Made by a program: the position numbers and the translations under genes
Assembly: GCF_900109545.1 (NCBI RefSeq)
Contig: NZ_FOAP01000002.1
Span: 186,001-250,000 of the forward strand
DNA length: 64,000 bases
Source: Stigmatella aurantiaca
GTDB lineage: Bacteria > Myxococcota > Myxococcia > Myxococcales > Myxococcaceae
Direction of reading: 5' to 3'
Shown here: in pieces, positions 55,777 to 64,000 of the stretch
How the letters are laid out: each line of letters opens with the position of its first letter
Numbering within the stretch: position 1 is the stretch's first letter
Notes under the pieces: generated by a model
What the model saw: only the letters and a program-made list of their open reading frames with translations
Told to the model about the DNA's origin: nothing
The model's database searches: none

Positions 55777-57435
55777 ATGCCTGAGATGAAGAGGCCGGGC
55801 GCGCCCCCAGGATTCGAGCCCCCGGAGCTGGATACCGATCCCAACCGCAGCATCACGCCCAAGGAAATGCCGTCGGTCGTGGTCGAGCCCCAGCTCCCCC
55901 TGACGCCCCCGCCCGCCGCCTCCCAGCGGCTCCGCCCCCCGCCCGCCGCACCGCCGGTGCCTCCTCCCAGCGAGCCAGGCGCCGAGCGCCGTGCCCCCCT
56001 GCCTCCGGGATACAGCGGCCCGGATCGCCGGAGCACCGGCACCGCCTCCTACGCGGGCCTGGAGCGCCGCACGCCGGTCCAGGTGGCCGCCGTGCCCGAG
56101 CGCCGCGTGGGCGGCACCAGCCAGCGCCGGGCGCTCGAGCCCGCCACACCACCGCCCAGCCACCGCTTCTGGCCCCAGCAGCCCCGGACGCTCGAGGAGT
56201 GCGGCCTGACGGTCTCCATGGTGGAGGAGCTCATCCTCAAGGCCATCTTCTTCGCCGGCGAGATGCGGGGCATGGACATCGCCAACCGCCTCAAGCTGCC
56301 CACCCAGCTCGTGGATGAGATCATCGAGGGGCTGCGCCGCCAGAAGTACCTGGACATCCGCGGCGGCGGCGCCTCGGGCGTGGGCAAGTCCACGATGATC
56401 TACCAGCTCACGTCCTACGCCACGGACATGCTGCGGCAGATCCTCGACCGCAACCGCTACAACGGCCCGGCCCCCGTCACCGTCCAGGAGTGGGTCCAGG
56501 CCGTGCGCAAGCAGACCATCCGCGGCAACCGCATCACCCGCGAGCAGATGGAGGACAAGTTCAGCGACATCATCATCCGCGACTACATCTTCGACGGCAT
56601 TGGCCCCGCGATGAACTCGGGCCGCGCCATCTTCTTTTATGGCCCCCCGGGCAACGGCAAGACGGCCATCTGCCAGCGCATGGTCAACTGCTTCGAGGGG
56701 GACATCTTCGTTCCCCATGCCATCCTCATCGACGACTTCATCGTCCGCATCTACGACAACATCCTCCACCGTGCCATCGACGATGAGCCCGGCCAGCCGC
56801 CGTATGACCGGCGCTGGGTGCGCTGCCGCCGGCCCATGGTGGTGGTGGGCGGCGAGCTGACCATGGAGATGCTGGATCTCGTCTACTCGCCGGAGGTGAA
56901 GTACTACGAGGCGTCCTTCCAGATGAAGGCCACCAACGGCATCCTGCTCATCGACGACTTCGGGCGGCAGAAGGTGTCCCCGGTGGATCTGCTCAACCGG
57001 TGGATCGTCCCGCTGGAGAGCGACACGGACAACATCACCCTGCACACGGGCAAGAAGGTGCAGGTCCCCTTCGATGTGTTCGCCGCCTTCTCCACCAACC
57101 TGGATCCCTCGGATCTGGTGGACGACGCCTTCCTGCGCCGCGTGCGCTACAAGCTCGAAGTGCAGCGCCCGGACGAGGAGCAGTTCTTCCAGATCTTCGA
57201 GGACATCTGTCACAAGCGGGGGGTGCCCTATGACGCGGCCATGGTGGAGTACCTCATCGACAAGCACTACCGCGCCACGGGCCGCGTGTTCGCCGCCTGC
57301 CAGCCCCGCGACCTGCTGGATCAGGTCATCGACATGGCGAACTACCTGGGCATCCCGCCCCAGCTCAACCCCGTGCTGCTGGACCGCGCCGTGCGCAGCT
57401 ACTTCGTCCGCTTCGACCGGGACCCGGCCGTCTAG
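55777..57435 (+). CDS. AAA-type ATPase with proline-rich N-terminus
   Basis: A 552-residue protein. Residues ~1-145 are disordered and Pro/Arg-rich (PPPAASQRLRPPPAAPPVPP). A winged-helix-like region follows (LKAIFFAGEMRGMDIANRLK). The ATPase core has Walker A FYGPPGNGKTAICQRM and Walker B NGILLIDDFGRQ, then FAAFSTNLDPSDLVDDAFLR with a sensor/arginine-finger pattern. It looks like a cytoplasmic remodelling ATPase of a type common in myxobacteria and related bacteria near type II/IV secretion or regulatory genes; its client is unknown. Confidence 0.8.
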   Translation: MPEMKRPGAPPGFEPPELDTDPNRSITPKEMPSVVVEPQLPLTPPPAASQRLRPPPAAPPVPPPSEPGAERRAPLPPGYSGPDRRSTGTASYAGLERRTPVQVAAVPERRVGGTSQRRALEPATPPPSHRFWPQQPRTLEECGLTVSMVEELILKAIFFAGEMRGMDIANRLKLPTQLVDEIIEGLRRQKYLDIRGGGASGVGKSTMIYQLTSYATDMLRQILDRNRYNGPAPVTVQEWVQAVRKQTIRGNRITREQMEDKFSDIIIRDYIFDGIGPAMNSGRAIFFYGPPGNGKTAICQRMVNCFEGDIFVPHAILIDDFIVRIYDNILHRAIDDEPGQPPYDRRWVRCRRPMVVVGGELTMEMLDLVYSPEVKYYEASFQMKATNGILLIDDFGRQKVSPVDLLNRWIVPLESDTDNITLHTGKKVQVPFDVFAAFSTNLDPSDLVDDAFLRRVRYKLEVQRPDEEQFFQIFEDICHKRGVPYDAAMVEYLIDKHYRATGRVFAACQPRDLLDQVIDMANYLGIPPQLNPVLLDRAVRSYFVRFDRDPAV

Positions 57436-57436
57436 C

Positions 57437-58240
57437 TCACCCGGGTGGAAGGGCGAACGGCCCCCAGGGCGAGGGCTTCAGCCACTCGCGCACCTCGTCC
57501 AGGGGCACGTTGGACAGCACGTCCACGATGGACAGCCCCACCACGAAGCGCCCCTCGCGCCCCTGGGGGTAGGCCGGGTAGCGGAAGCGCTGCCAGAGCA
57601 GCCGCACCCCCACCTCGCGGAAGAAGCGGGGCTGGATGTACATGGAGCCTGTGGCCGAGTAGTACGCCTCGGCCCCCACCTGCGCGCAGTACGAGGCCAG
57701 GCGCCCCGTCCGGTCCGGGTGGGAGCGGTCCAGCGTGGAGGCCAGCACCACCCGGGGACTCAGGCCCAGCGGCCCGTAGAAGATCGCCATGCTGGCCAGC
57801 ACCGCGCGCAGCAACGAGCCGGGCCCGTGCGCCGCGCCCCACTCCGCATAGAAGGCCTCCAGGCCGGGCAGCACCTGACTGCGGAAGTAGGGCCGCCGCC
57901 CGTACAGCGTCTGGAACGTCTGCAAGTGCTTCCGGGCCCAGGGCTGCCGCGCATCCAGCGCCAGCTCCGACAGGAGGCTGTCCCGGTGGGCCCCTTCCAG
58001 CGGGAGGGTGAGCCACTGGTACCCGGGCTCGTGGGGCGCCGGGGTGGGCACATGGGGAGGCAGGGCGATGCGGGTGCGCCGCTGCCACCCCCGCCGCAGC
58101 CACTGCACGTTGTCCAGCACCACCAGCGTCTGGGCCCTCGCCACCTGCTCGTAGAAGTCCAACCACGGCAGGTAGTGAGGCTGCTCCGCCATGACGACGC
58201 CCGGGGTGCCCGACACGCCAGGGAGTATACCCTCCGACAT
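57437..58240 (-). CDS. WbqC-like family protein
   Basis: A 267-residue protein of the WbqC family, often found in O-antigen and glycolipid loci. Family markers are VVMAEQPHYLPWLDFYEQVA, VVLDNVQWLRRGWQRRTRIA, YQWLTLPLEGAHRDSLLSEL, ATGSMYIQPRFFREVGVRLL and GLSIVDVLSNVPLDEVREWL. The biochemical role is unsettled. It is convergent with the AAA ATPase (one base between stops). Start at 58240, or Met 58192 just before the first conserved block. Confidence 0.82.
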   Translation of the reverse strand: MSEGILPGVSGTPGVVMAEQPHYLPWLDFYEQVARAQTLVVLDNVQWLRRGWQRRTRIALPPHVPTPAPHEPGYQWLTLPLEGAHRDSLLSELALDARQPWARKHLQTFQTLYGRRPYFRSQVLPGLEAFYAEWGAAHGPGSLLRAVLASMAIFYGPLGLSPRVVLASTLDRSHPDRTGRLASYCAQVGAEAYYSATGSMYIQPRFFREVGVRLLWQRFRYPAYPQGREGRFVVGLSIVDVLSNVPLDEVREWLKPSPWGPFALPPG

Positions 58241-58342
58241 GGAGGGGACCCCCCAGAGCGAAAAATCACATTGGCATTGGACTTTTTCACTGTGAGCTGA
58301 AATGGTGGTGACACAACCGGCGAAGGGGGGACTTCCACAGCA

Positions 58343-60781
58343 ATGAGAATTCTTCTCGTCACCAGCGGCGCATACCCAGAACTCGTCGGGGAAATGACCC
58401 GGCTGGGCCATCACGCCCGCGTGGAGGCGGACCGGTTGGCCGCGGCCCGGGTGCTTGCCACGGAGGAGGTGGACGTGCTCGGCGTGGAGGCTTCGCCCCT
58501 GCTCCGCGATGTGCAGTGGCTGGAGCCGCTGCGGGCCAGCGCCGCCCCCGGGGTGCTCCTTTTGGGCCTGGCCCCCTCTCTGGACGAGGCCGTGCTGGCG
58601 CCCCTGCTGGCCGCCGGGGTGGATGAGTTCCTGGTGGCCCCCTTTGCCCCCGTGGAGGTGCGCAGCCGGCTGGCGCTGCTGGCGCACCGGCGGGCCGCGT
58701 TCGCCCGGCAGCAGGCCCTGGGGGTCTCCAGCCGCAACGAGCTGTCGCGCCTGGCGGACGTCATCCAGATCCAGAGCGACATCATGGGCGCGGGGTTGGA
58801 TCTGCACCGCGTCACGGAGCGCATCTGTGGGCAGGCCCGGGCCCTGTGCGAGGCGGAGGGCGCGGGCGTCGGCCGGCTGGAAGGCGACAGCGTGCACTAC
58901 CACGTCACCGTCGGGAGCATGGCGCCGTTCCGGGGCACCCGGCTCCTGGCCAGCCAGAGCCTCACGGGCTTCAGCCTCCTGCAAGGCGAAGTCACCCTCT
59001 GTGACGATACCGAGCTGGATCCGCGCGTGGACCGGGAGACGACCCGGCGGCTGGGCATCCGCTCGATGATCACCGTGCCCATGATGGCGGGTGGCCGCGT
59101 GGGCGGCATCCTCAACATCGTCTCCTCGCGGCCCCATGCCTTCGGCGAGCAGAGCCGGCGGGCCCTGGAGCTGCTGGCGGTGATGCTCGGGGCGGCCATG
59201 GCCAACGCCGCCGAGTACGAGGCCAAGCAGAAGCTGGTGGCCGAGCACAGCGCCGCGCTCTCCGCGCTCCAGGACACGCTGCGCATGTTCACGTCCTTCA
59301 TGGACAACAGCCCCGCGCTGGCCTTCGTGAAGGACGCCGAGGGCCGGCGCGTCTGGGCCAACGAGCCCTACCGGCGCTTCTACGGGCTGGACATGGACGC
59401 GCTGCACCACGTCCGGGACGAGGAGCTGATGCCGCCGGCCATGGCCCAGCGGATGCGCCAGCAGGATCTCGAGGTGCTCCAGACGGGGTGCTCCTCCGTG
59501 ACGGAGGCGATGATTCCGGGCCGGGACGGCACCGAGTACCATTGGATCACCTACCGCTTCCTCCTGAAGGACAACGAGGGCCAGACGATGCTGGCCCACG
59601 CGGCGCTGGACATCACCGAGCACACCCGGGCCGAGGTGGCGCTGCGCAACTCCGAGGAGAGCTTCCGCTCGCTCATCGAGCGCTCGCCCGAGGCCATCTT
59701 CGTCCACCGCGGGGGCCCGCTCGTCTATGTGAACCCGTCGGCGCTGGTGTTCCTGAAGCAGCCCGCCTCCCGGGTGGAGGGCGCGTCGCTGCTGGACTTC
59801 GTGCACCCGGAGGATCGCGCCCTGGCCCAGTCGATGCTGGGGCCGCCGGGGCGGGGCCTGGCCGGCGCGCGGGAGCTGCGCTTCCTGAGCGCCAACGGCC
59901 GGGTGCTGACGGCCGAGGTGAGCTGCCTGAGCCTCTCCTTCCTGGGGCAGCCGGCCACCGTCATCAGCGCGAGGGATCTCACCGAGCGCCGGCAGATGCA
60001 GACGCGGCTGGTGCTCTCGGACCGGCTCGTGGCCATGGGCACGCTGGCGGCCGGCGTGGCGCATGAAATCAATAACCCGCTCGCCTTCGTGGTCTCCAAC
60101 CTCAACTTCATGGCCTCGGAGCTGCAAGCGGTGGCGCGCGAGCTGCCCCCGGGGCGCGTGGCGGAGCTGGAGGAGGTGCTGCGCGAGGCGTCCATGGGCA
60201 CCACGCGCATGCGGCAGATCGTCGGGGACTTGAAGATGCTCTCCCGCGCGGACGACGAGGCGCGGGCCCCCGTCAACCTGCAGCACGTCATCGAGTCGGC
60301 GCTCACCATCGCCCGCGCCGAGCTGCGCCCCCGGGCCCGGGTGGTGCGGGACTACGCGGACGTGGCCCTGGTGGAGGGCAGCGAGGGCCGCTTCGCGCAG
60401 GTGTTCCTCAACCTCTTCATCAACGCGGCCCAGGCCATTCCGCAGGGGCAGCCCGAGAGCAACGAGATCCGCATCACGCTGCGCGCGGCCCAGGAGCACG
60501 TCATCGCCGAGGTGAGGGACACGGGCGCCGGCATTCCCTCGGAGCTGCGGGCCCGCATCTTCGATCCGTTCTTCACCACCAAGCCGGTGGGGGAGGGCAC
60601 CGGGCTGGGCCTCTTCGTCTGCCAGGGCATCGTCACGCGCTTCGGCGGGGAGATCTCCGTCGACAGCGAGGTGGGCCACGGGACGACGTTCCGGCTCGTC
60701 TTCCCCGCCGCGAAGGGCGCCCGCGAGCAGCCGCCTCAGTCCTCCTTGTCCGAGCGGCCGTCGTTCGTCCCCAGCGCCTGA
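58343..60781 (+). CDS. histidine kinase with degenerate receiver, GAF and PAS domains
   Basis: An 812-residue soluble sensor kinase. Residues ~1-120 look like a receiver but the phospho-acceptor Asp position reads VLGVEASPL, so it is probably a pseudo-receiver. A GAF domain is at ~145-295, PAS domains at ~315-430 and ~440-550. HisKA has its His in AAGVAHEINNPLAFVVSN (~570) and HATPase_c spans ~670-790 (NLFINAAQAI, DTGAGIPSELRARIFDPFFT, GEGTGLGLFV). No partner regulator is adjacent. The last 46 bp overlap the convergent PhyH gene. Confidence 0.88.
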   Translation: MRILLVTSGAYPELVGEMTRLGHHARVEADRLAAARVLATEEVDVLGVEASPLLRDVQWLEPLRASAAPGVLLLGLAPSLDEAVLAPLLAAGVDEFLVAPFAPVEVRSRLALLAHRRAAFARQQALGVSSRNELSRLADVIQIQSDIMGAGLDLHRVTERICGQARALCEAEGAGVGRLEGDSVHYHVTVGSMAPFRGTRLLASQSLTGFSLLQGEVTLCDDTELDPRVDRETTRRLGIRSMITVPMMAGGRVGGILNIVSSRPHAFGEQSRRALELLAVMLGAAMANAAEYEAKQKLVAEHSAALSALQDTLRMFTSFMDNSPALAFVKDAEGRRVWANEPYRRFYGLDMDALHHVRDEELMPPAMAQRMRQQDLEVLQTGCSSVTEAMIPGRDGTEYHWITYRFLLKDNEGQTMLAHAALDITEHTRAEVALRNSEESFRSLIERSPEAIFVHRGGPLVYVNPSALVFLKQPASRVEGASLLDFVHPEDRALAQSMLGPPGRGLAGARELRFLSANGRVLTAEVSCLSLSFLGQPATVISARDLTERRQMQTRLVLSDRLVAMGTLAAGVAHEINNPLAFVVSNLNFMASELQAVARELPPGRVAELEEVLREASMGTTRMRQIVGDLKMLSRADDEARAPVNLQHVIESALTIARAELRPRARVVRDYADVALVEGSEGRFAQVFLNLFINAAQAIPQGQPESNEIRITLRAAQEHVIAEVRDTGAGIPSELRARIFDPFFTTKPVGEGTGLGLFVCQGIVTRFGGEISVDSEVGHGTTFRLVFPAAKGAREQPPQSSLSERPSFVPSA

Positions 60782-61563
60782 CGGAAGACCGGGGGGAACA
60801 CCCGGGGCGCCTTCTTCTTGCGCACGCAGCGCGTGCTGGCGCTCATGTAGCAGACGGAGAAGGCCCGGCGGCGCTGGCCGGGCCGCCCCCGCCCGGAGCG
60901 GTGCCAGATGTGGTTGTGCACGAGCAGCACCTCACCGGCCCGCACCGGCAGGAGCACCCGGTGCGCCTCCGCCTGCCGGGCGGCCACCTGATCCGGGGGG
61001 ATGACGCCGCCCAGGGCGGTGACGAGCCCCTGATGGTGGGTGCCCGGCACCACCTCCAGGCAGCCGCCGTCCTCGGGGGCATCGTCCAGGGCGGTCCAGA
61101 TCTGCAGCTCCGGCTCCTGGGTGATGCCCCACAGCTTGCCGCCATCCTGGTGCCAGGGCAGGTTGCTGCCACCCGCCTGGCCCTTGTGAAAGAGGATGGA
61201 GCGGTAGAGGACGATGTCGCCGGGGATGCGGGCCCGGGCGATGCGCTCGAAGAGCGGGTTCTCCAGCCACGCGCGGAAGAGGGGATCCAGCTCCAGCTTC
61301 TCCAGCTTCCGGTAGTCCAGCGAGGGCCCCTGCCAGCCCAAGCCCAGGGGCGCATCCTCGTAGCGGCCCGTGGAGGCATCGAGCTGGAAGAAGAGCCCCG
61401 GGTAGCTCACCTGTCCGAGCATGAGCGCATCGGCGCGCTCGCGCAGGGCGGCGAGGCCCTCCTCGCTGAGCAGGACGCCCAGCCGCGCGTAGCCGTGCCC
61501 GGCATAGTGCGCGAGCGCCGTGTCCACATCGAAGTGAAGCGGATTCACGCTCAGCACGGTCAC
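60736..61563 (-). CDS. phytanoyl-CoA dioxygenase (PhyH) family protein
   Basis: A 275-residue Fe(II)/2-oxoglutarate oxygenase. The iron ligands are in NLPWHQDGGKLWG (HxD) and LLVHNHIWHRSGRG, and the Arg in GQRRRAFSVCYM should bind 2-oxoglutarate. GGCLEVVPGTHHQGL is the usual strand between. I start at GTG 61563, which overlaps the aldo/keto reductase stop (GTGA); upstream sequence in that frame is a shadow. The two genes form one operon. The hydroxylated substrate is unknown. Confidence 0.83.
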   Translation of the reverse strand: MTVLSVNPLHFDVDTALAHYAGHGYARLGVLLSEEGLAALRERADALMLGQVSYPGLFFQLDASTGRYEDAPLGLGWQGPSLDYRKLEKLELDPLFRAWLENPLFERIARARIPGDIVLYRSILFHKGQAGGSNLPWHQDGGKLWGITQEPELQIWTALDDAPEDGGCLEVVPGTHHQGLVTALGGVIPPDQVAARQAEAHRVLLPVRAGEVLLVHNHIWHRSGRGRPGQRRRAFSVCYMSASTRCVRKKKAPRVFPPVFRQALGTNDGRSDKED

Positions 61564-62552
61564 CTCGCGTAGCGCGCGTCCGTGCCGGTGAACGCCTGGA
61601 ACAGGTCCTCTACGCGCGCGAGCGTGTCCGGGGACAGGACCCGTGTCTGGGCCTCCAGCGCGGCGTCCAGGTGCTCGACGGAGCCGGGCCCCACCAGCAC
61701 GGAGTCCACGCCAGGCCGGGCCAGGAGCCACGCGTAGGCCAGCTCCACCCGCGTCATGCCCCCGTCCGAGGCCACGGCCCCCAGGGCCTCCACCTGCGCC
61801 AGCAGCCGCTCCGAGCCATAGCGGTTCTGGTACAGCCGGTTCGTGCCCAGCCGGGAGCCCCGGGGCGGCGCGGCGCCCGGAGCGTAGCGGCCCGTGAGCA
61901 CGCCGCCCGCGAGCGGATTGTAGACGGTGGTGTGCACAGGGTAGCGGCGGGTGAAGGGCAGGTACTCCAGCTCAATCTGGCGCACGAGCAGGTTGTACAT
62001 CACCTGGGAGACGGCGGGCCGGGGCATGCCGCGCGCGTCGCACAGCGTGTTCAGCTCCAGCACCTGCCACGCCGCGAAGTTGGACACCCCCCAGTGCCGC
62101 GCCTTCCCCGCGCGCAGCAGCCGCTCCACGGCCCCCAGCGTCTCTTCGAGGGGCACCGCCGGGTCCGGCTGGTGGAGGTAGAAGAGGTCCACGGCATCGG
62201 TGCCCAGGCGCTCCAGGCTCTGCTCCAGCGCGCGCTCCACGGTGGCGGCGGCGAGCCCCTCGGGCTTTCCCTGCACCCGGGCCAGGCCCGCCTTGGTGGC
62301 GATGCCCACCTGCGCCCGCCGGCCCTTCAAGGCCTGTCCCAGGATGCGCTCGGACTCGCCCGAGCCGTAGGCATTGGCCGTGTCGAACCAGAGGATGCCG
62401 CGCTCCTGGGCCCGGTGGACGATGCGGTGGGCCTCGGGGGCCGGGGTGCGCGCGCCGAAGTTCATCGTCCCCAAGGACAGGACCGGGGGACGAGGGGCCC
62501 CCTCGGGACGGGGGGCCAGCCAGGGGGCAAGGGGAGAATCCGCGAGGCGCAT
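61560..62552 (-). CDS. aldo/keto reductase
   Basis: A 330-residue NADP(H)-dependent oxidoreductase. The catalytic tetrad is present: Asp and Tyr in WFDTANAYGSGESERILG, Lys in GIATKAGLARV and His in DLFYLHQPDPAVP. Later text such as GVSNFAAWQV, YNPLAGGVLTGRY and DSVLVGPGSVEHL matches the YhdN/Tas-like branch. I start at 62552 (MRLADSPLAPW), since the upstream extension has no coding character. It is divergent from the alpha/beta hydrolase and coupled to the PhyH gene downstream. Confidence 0.9.
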   Translation of the reverse strand: MRLADSPLAPWLAPRPEGAPRPPVLSLGTMNFGARTPAPEAHRIVHRAQERGILWFDTANAYGSGESERILGQALKGRRAQVGIATKAGLARVQGKPEGLAAATVERALEQSLERLGTDAVDLFYLHQPDPAVPLEETLGAVERLLRAGKARHWGVSNFAAWQVLELNTLCDARGMPRPAVSQVMYNLLVRQIELEYLPFTRRYPVHTTVYNPLAGGVLTGRYAPGAAPPRGSRLGTNRLYQNRYGSERLLAQVEALGAVASDGGMTRVELAYAWLLARPGVDSVLVGPGSVEHLDAALEAQTRVLSPDTLARVEDLFQAFTGTDARYAR

Positions 62553-62652
62553 GGGCCCACTCTGGGTGGCCCGCGCCACGGCGTCCAGGGGGACGGCGGC
62601 CCGGGATGAGCTTGCGCGCCTGGAGGGCATGCACCATGTATGGGGCGATCCC

Positions 62653-63612
62653 ATGTCCTACCGCCGCCTCACCCGCTTCGTCGTTGCCCCGGATGGGAGC
62701 CGGATCGCCTACCACACGCACCACGGCAAGCTGCCCAGCGAGACCTTTCTGCAGGAGATGGCCGGCTGGCCGCCGGTTCTGTTGACCAACGGAATTGGTT
62801 CCTCGGAGAACTTCTGGCGCCACATCGTGGCCAACCTGGAGCAAGACCACCGGGTGGTGCACTGGAACTACCGCGGCCACGGCGAGAGCGGCGACTCGCT
62901 GAGCGGGGACTACGGCATCCCCACGCATGTGGAGGACCTGGAGCGGGTGACCGAGACCATGATGGCGGAGGGCAACGGCCGGGCGCCCCACCACATCGCC
63001 TTCTCCATGGGGGTGCGCGTCGTGCTGGAGCTGTACCGCCGGCGCCCCGAGCTCGTCCCCGCCATGACGCTCATCGCGGGGCCCGCGGGCGCCACCGGCG
63101 GGCAGGATGCGCGCTGGACCGGCCGGCTGGGGCAGGGGGCCCTGAAGCAGGTGCTGCGCGCGGCCACGCCCCTGGTGCCCCTGGCCTCCCCGGCCGTGCG
63201 GATGTTCCTGGGCAGCCCCCTGGCCTATTCCGTGGGCCGCCTCACCGGGGCCCTGCGGGCCCGGGCGCCCCGGGAGGACATCCAGGAGCTCTTCGTCGCG
63301 GTGCGCCAGATGAACCCCACCGCCTACTGGAGGACGCTCCAGGGGCTATTGGAGGGAGACGCCTGGGATGTGCTGTCCACGGTGAAAGTGCCCGTGCAGC
63401 TCATCGCGGCGGCCAATGATCAGCTCGTCCCCCTGCGCGAGATGCAGCGCATGCGGCGGCAGTTGCCCCACGCGCACTGGCTGCTGGTGGAGGACGCGGG
63501 CCACGCGGGGCTCGTGGAGGCCGGGGACGAGATCGCCGACGCGGTCCGGACCTTTCTTGTGGACCACTGTTTGGAACCCTCCGCTGGACCCGCCCGGCCA
63601 GACGCGCCATAA
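62653..63612 (+). CDS. alpha/beta-fold hydrolase
   Basis: A 319-residue enzyme. VLLTNGIGSSENFWRHIVAN is the oxyanion region, VVHWNYRGHGESGDSLSG the strand-4 turn, and HHIAFSMGVRVVLE the nucleophile elbow (Ser in xFSMG). The acid is in LIAAANDQLVPL and the base in EDAGHAGLVEAGDE. It should hydrolyse an ester or similar bond. An in-frame ATG at 62629 close to GGAGG is an alternative start. It precedes an acyltransferase gene by 14 bp, which suggests a shared lipid-related role. Confidence 0.85.
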   Translation: MSYRRLTRFVVAPDGSRIAYHTHHGKLPSETFLQEMAGWPPVLLTNGIGSSENFWRHIVANLEQDHRVVHWNYRGHGESGDSLSGDYGIPTHVEDLERVTETMMAEGNGRAPHHIAFSMGVRVVLELYRRRPELVPAMTLIAGPAGATGGQDARWTGRLGQGALKQVLRAATPLVPLASPAVRMFLGSPLAYSVGRLTGALRARAPREDIQELFVAVRQMNPTAYWRTLQGLLEGDAWDVLSTVKVPVQLIAAANDQLVPLREMQRMRRQLPHAHWLLVEDAGHAGLVEAGDEIADAVRTFLVDHCLEPSAGPARPDAP

Positions 63613-63626
63613 GGCACGCGGCTCCC

Positions 63627-64000
63627 ATGAACACCCTTCTTTCCGTCTGGACGTGGTTCGAAATCGGGCTGGTGACGCTGCTGGGGTTCATCCTCCAGGT
63701 GGCGCTGGCCCTCGTGACGTGGCCGTTCGACCGGCGCCGGTACGTCACGGGACGGTGCTTGCGGCTCACGGGGTGTATGGCCGCGAAGCTGACCCCCTTC
63801 TGGCGCTTCGGCGTCCATGGCCCGGTGCCCAAGCAGCTCTCCCCGCGCACCGTGGTGGTGAGCAACCACGAGTCCAACGCCGATCCGTTCCTCATCTCCC
63901 ACCTGCCGTGGGAGATGAAGTGGCTGAGCAAGGCGAGCCTCTTCAAGATTCCCGTGGTGGGCTGGGGCATGTGGCTCGCCGGGGACATTCCGGTGACGCG
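63627..64000 (+). CDS. lysophospholipid / 1-acylglycerol-3-phosphate acyltransferase (3' partial)
   Basis: The first 124 codons are inside the window. A hydrophobic N-terminal helix (IGLVTLLGFILQVALALVTW) is followed by the PlsC-type motif VVVSNHESNADPFLISHLP (NHxxxxD) and KWLSKASLFKIPVVGWGMWL, which matches block II. It would transfer an acyl chain to a lysophospholipid at the membrane. The active-site His and Asp are intact. The gene runs off the end of the window and follows the hydrolase by 14 bp. Confidence 0.85.
   Translation, partial: MNTLLSVWTWFEIGLVTLLGFILQVALALVTWPFDRRRYVTGRCLRLTGCMAAKLTPFWRFGVHGPVPKQLSPRTVVVSNHESNADPFLISHLPWEMKWLSKASLFKIPVVGWGMWLAGDIPVT

Overview
The window is a GC-rich, densely packed stretch of chromosome from a delta-proteobacterial myxobacterium, most likely of the Cystobacterineae (Stigmatella / Cystobacter / Archangium type). 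The pointers are a MYXO-CTERM-style sorting tail on the first gene, a Lon protease that I recognise as the vegetative LonV type of Myxococcus, an anti-sigma-like zinc finger fused to a Ser/Thr kinase beside its sigma factor, many lipoproteins, and large multi-domain histidine kinases. No rRNA, tRNA or CRISPR array was found.

Layout. 0-8.4 kb: end of an ELWxxDGT-repeat surface protein, a lipoprotein serpin, a membrane-anchored methyltransferase, an ATP-grasp ligase, a hybrid histidine kinase and MltG. 8.4-14.7 kb: a heme-oxygenase-like protein behind a Fur-box-like site, then a minus-strand module of Ser/Thr kinase, sigma factor and zinc metalloprotease. 14.7-20 kb: zinc-ribbon protein, molybdopterin oxidoreductase, a lipoprotein toxin/immunity pair and the relic of an IS91-type transposase. 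20-29 kb: amidohydrolase, RCC1 lipoprotein, J-domain protein, bicupin with divergent LysR regulator, and a secreted beta-helix enzyme carrying FN3 and a CBM56-like domain. 29-43 kb: Lon, VWA lipoprotein, imuA-imuB, ABC-F, YnfA, NfeD/SPFH operon and dnaE2. imuA and dnaE2 each have a LexA-box-like site, so the mutagenic repair set looks like one SOS regulon split over two loci. 43-49 kb: two nearly identical GDSL hydrolases in tandem behind a shared promoter block, then membrane proteins and Lnt. 54-64 kb: acyl-CoA dehydrogenase, AAA ATPase, WbqC-like protein, PAS/GAF histidine kinase, PhyH dioxygenase, aldo/keto reductase, alpha/beta hydrolase and the start of an acyltransferase.

The most unusual segment is 48.9-54.05 kb. 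It is AT-richer than everything around it and holds a minus-strand operon: a large protein with a divergent SIR2-like N-terminus and a STAND-type P-loop NTPase, followed by a translationally coupled 309-residue protein of unknown function. The large gene is split by a -1 frame change exactly at an A AAA AAG heptamer, so it is either one protein made by programmed frameshifting, a recently broken gene, or a sequencing slip. A perfect 9-bp inverted repeat lies upstream, and two tandem ~80-bp MITE-like elements sharing TAA target repeats lie at the far edge. I read this as a horizontally acquired candidate anti-phage system; its function is inferred from domain architecture only.
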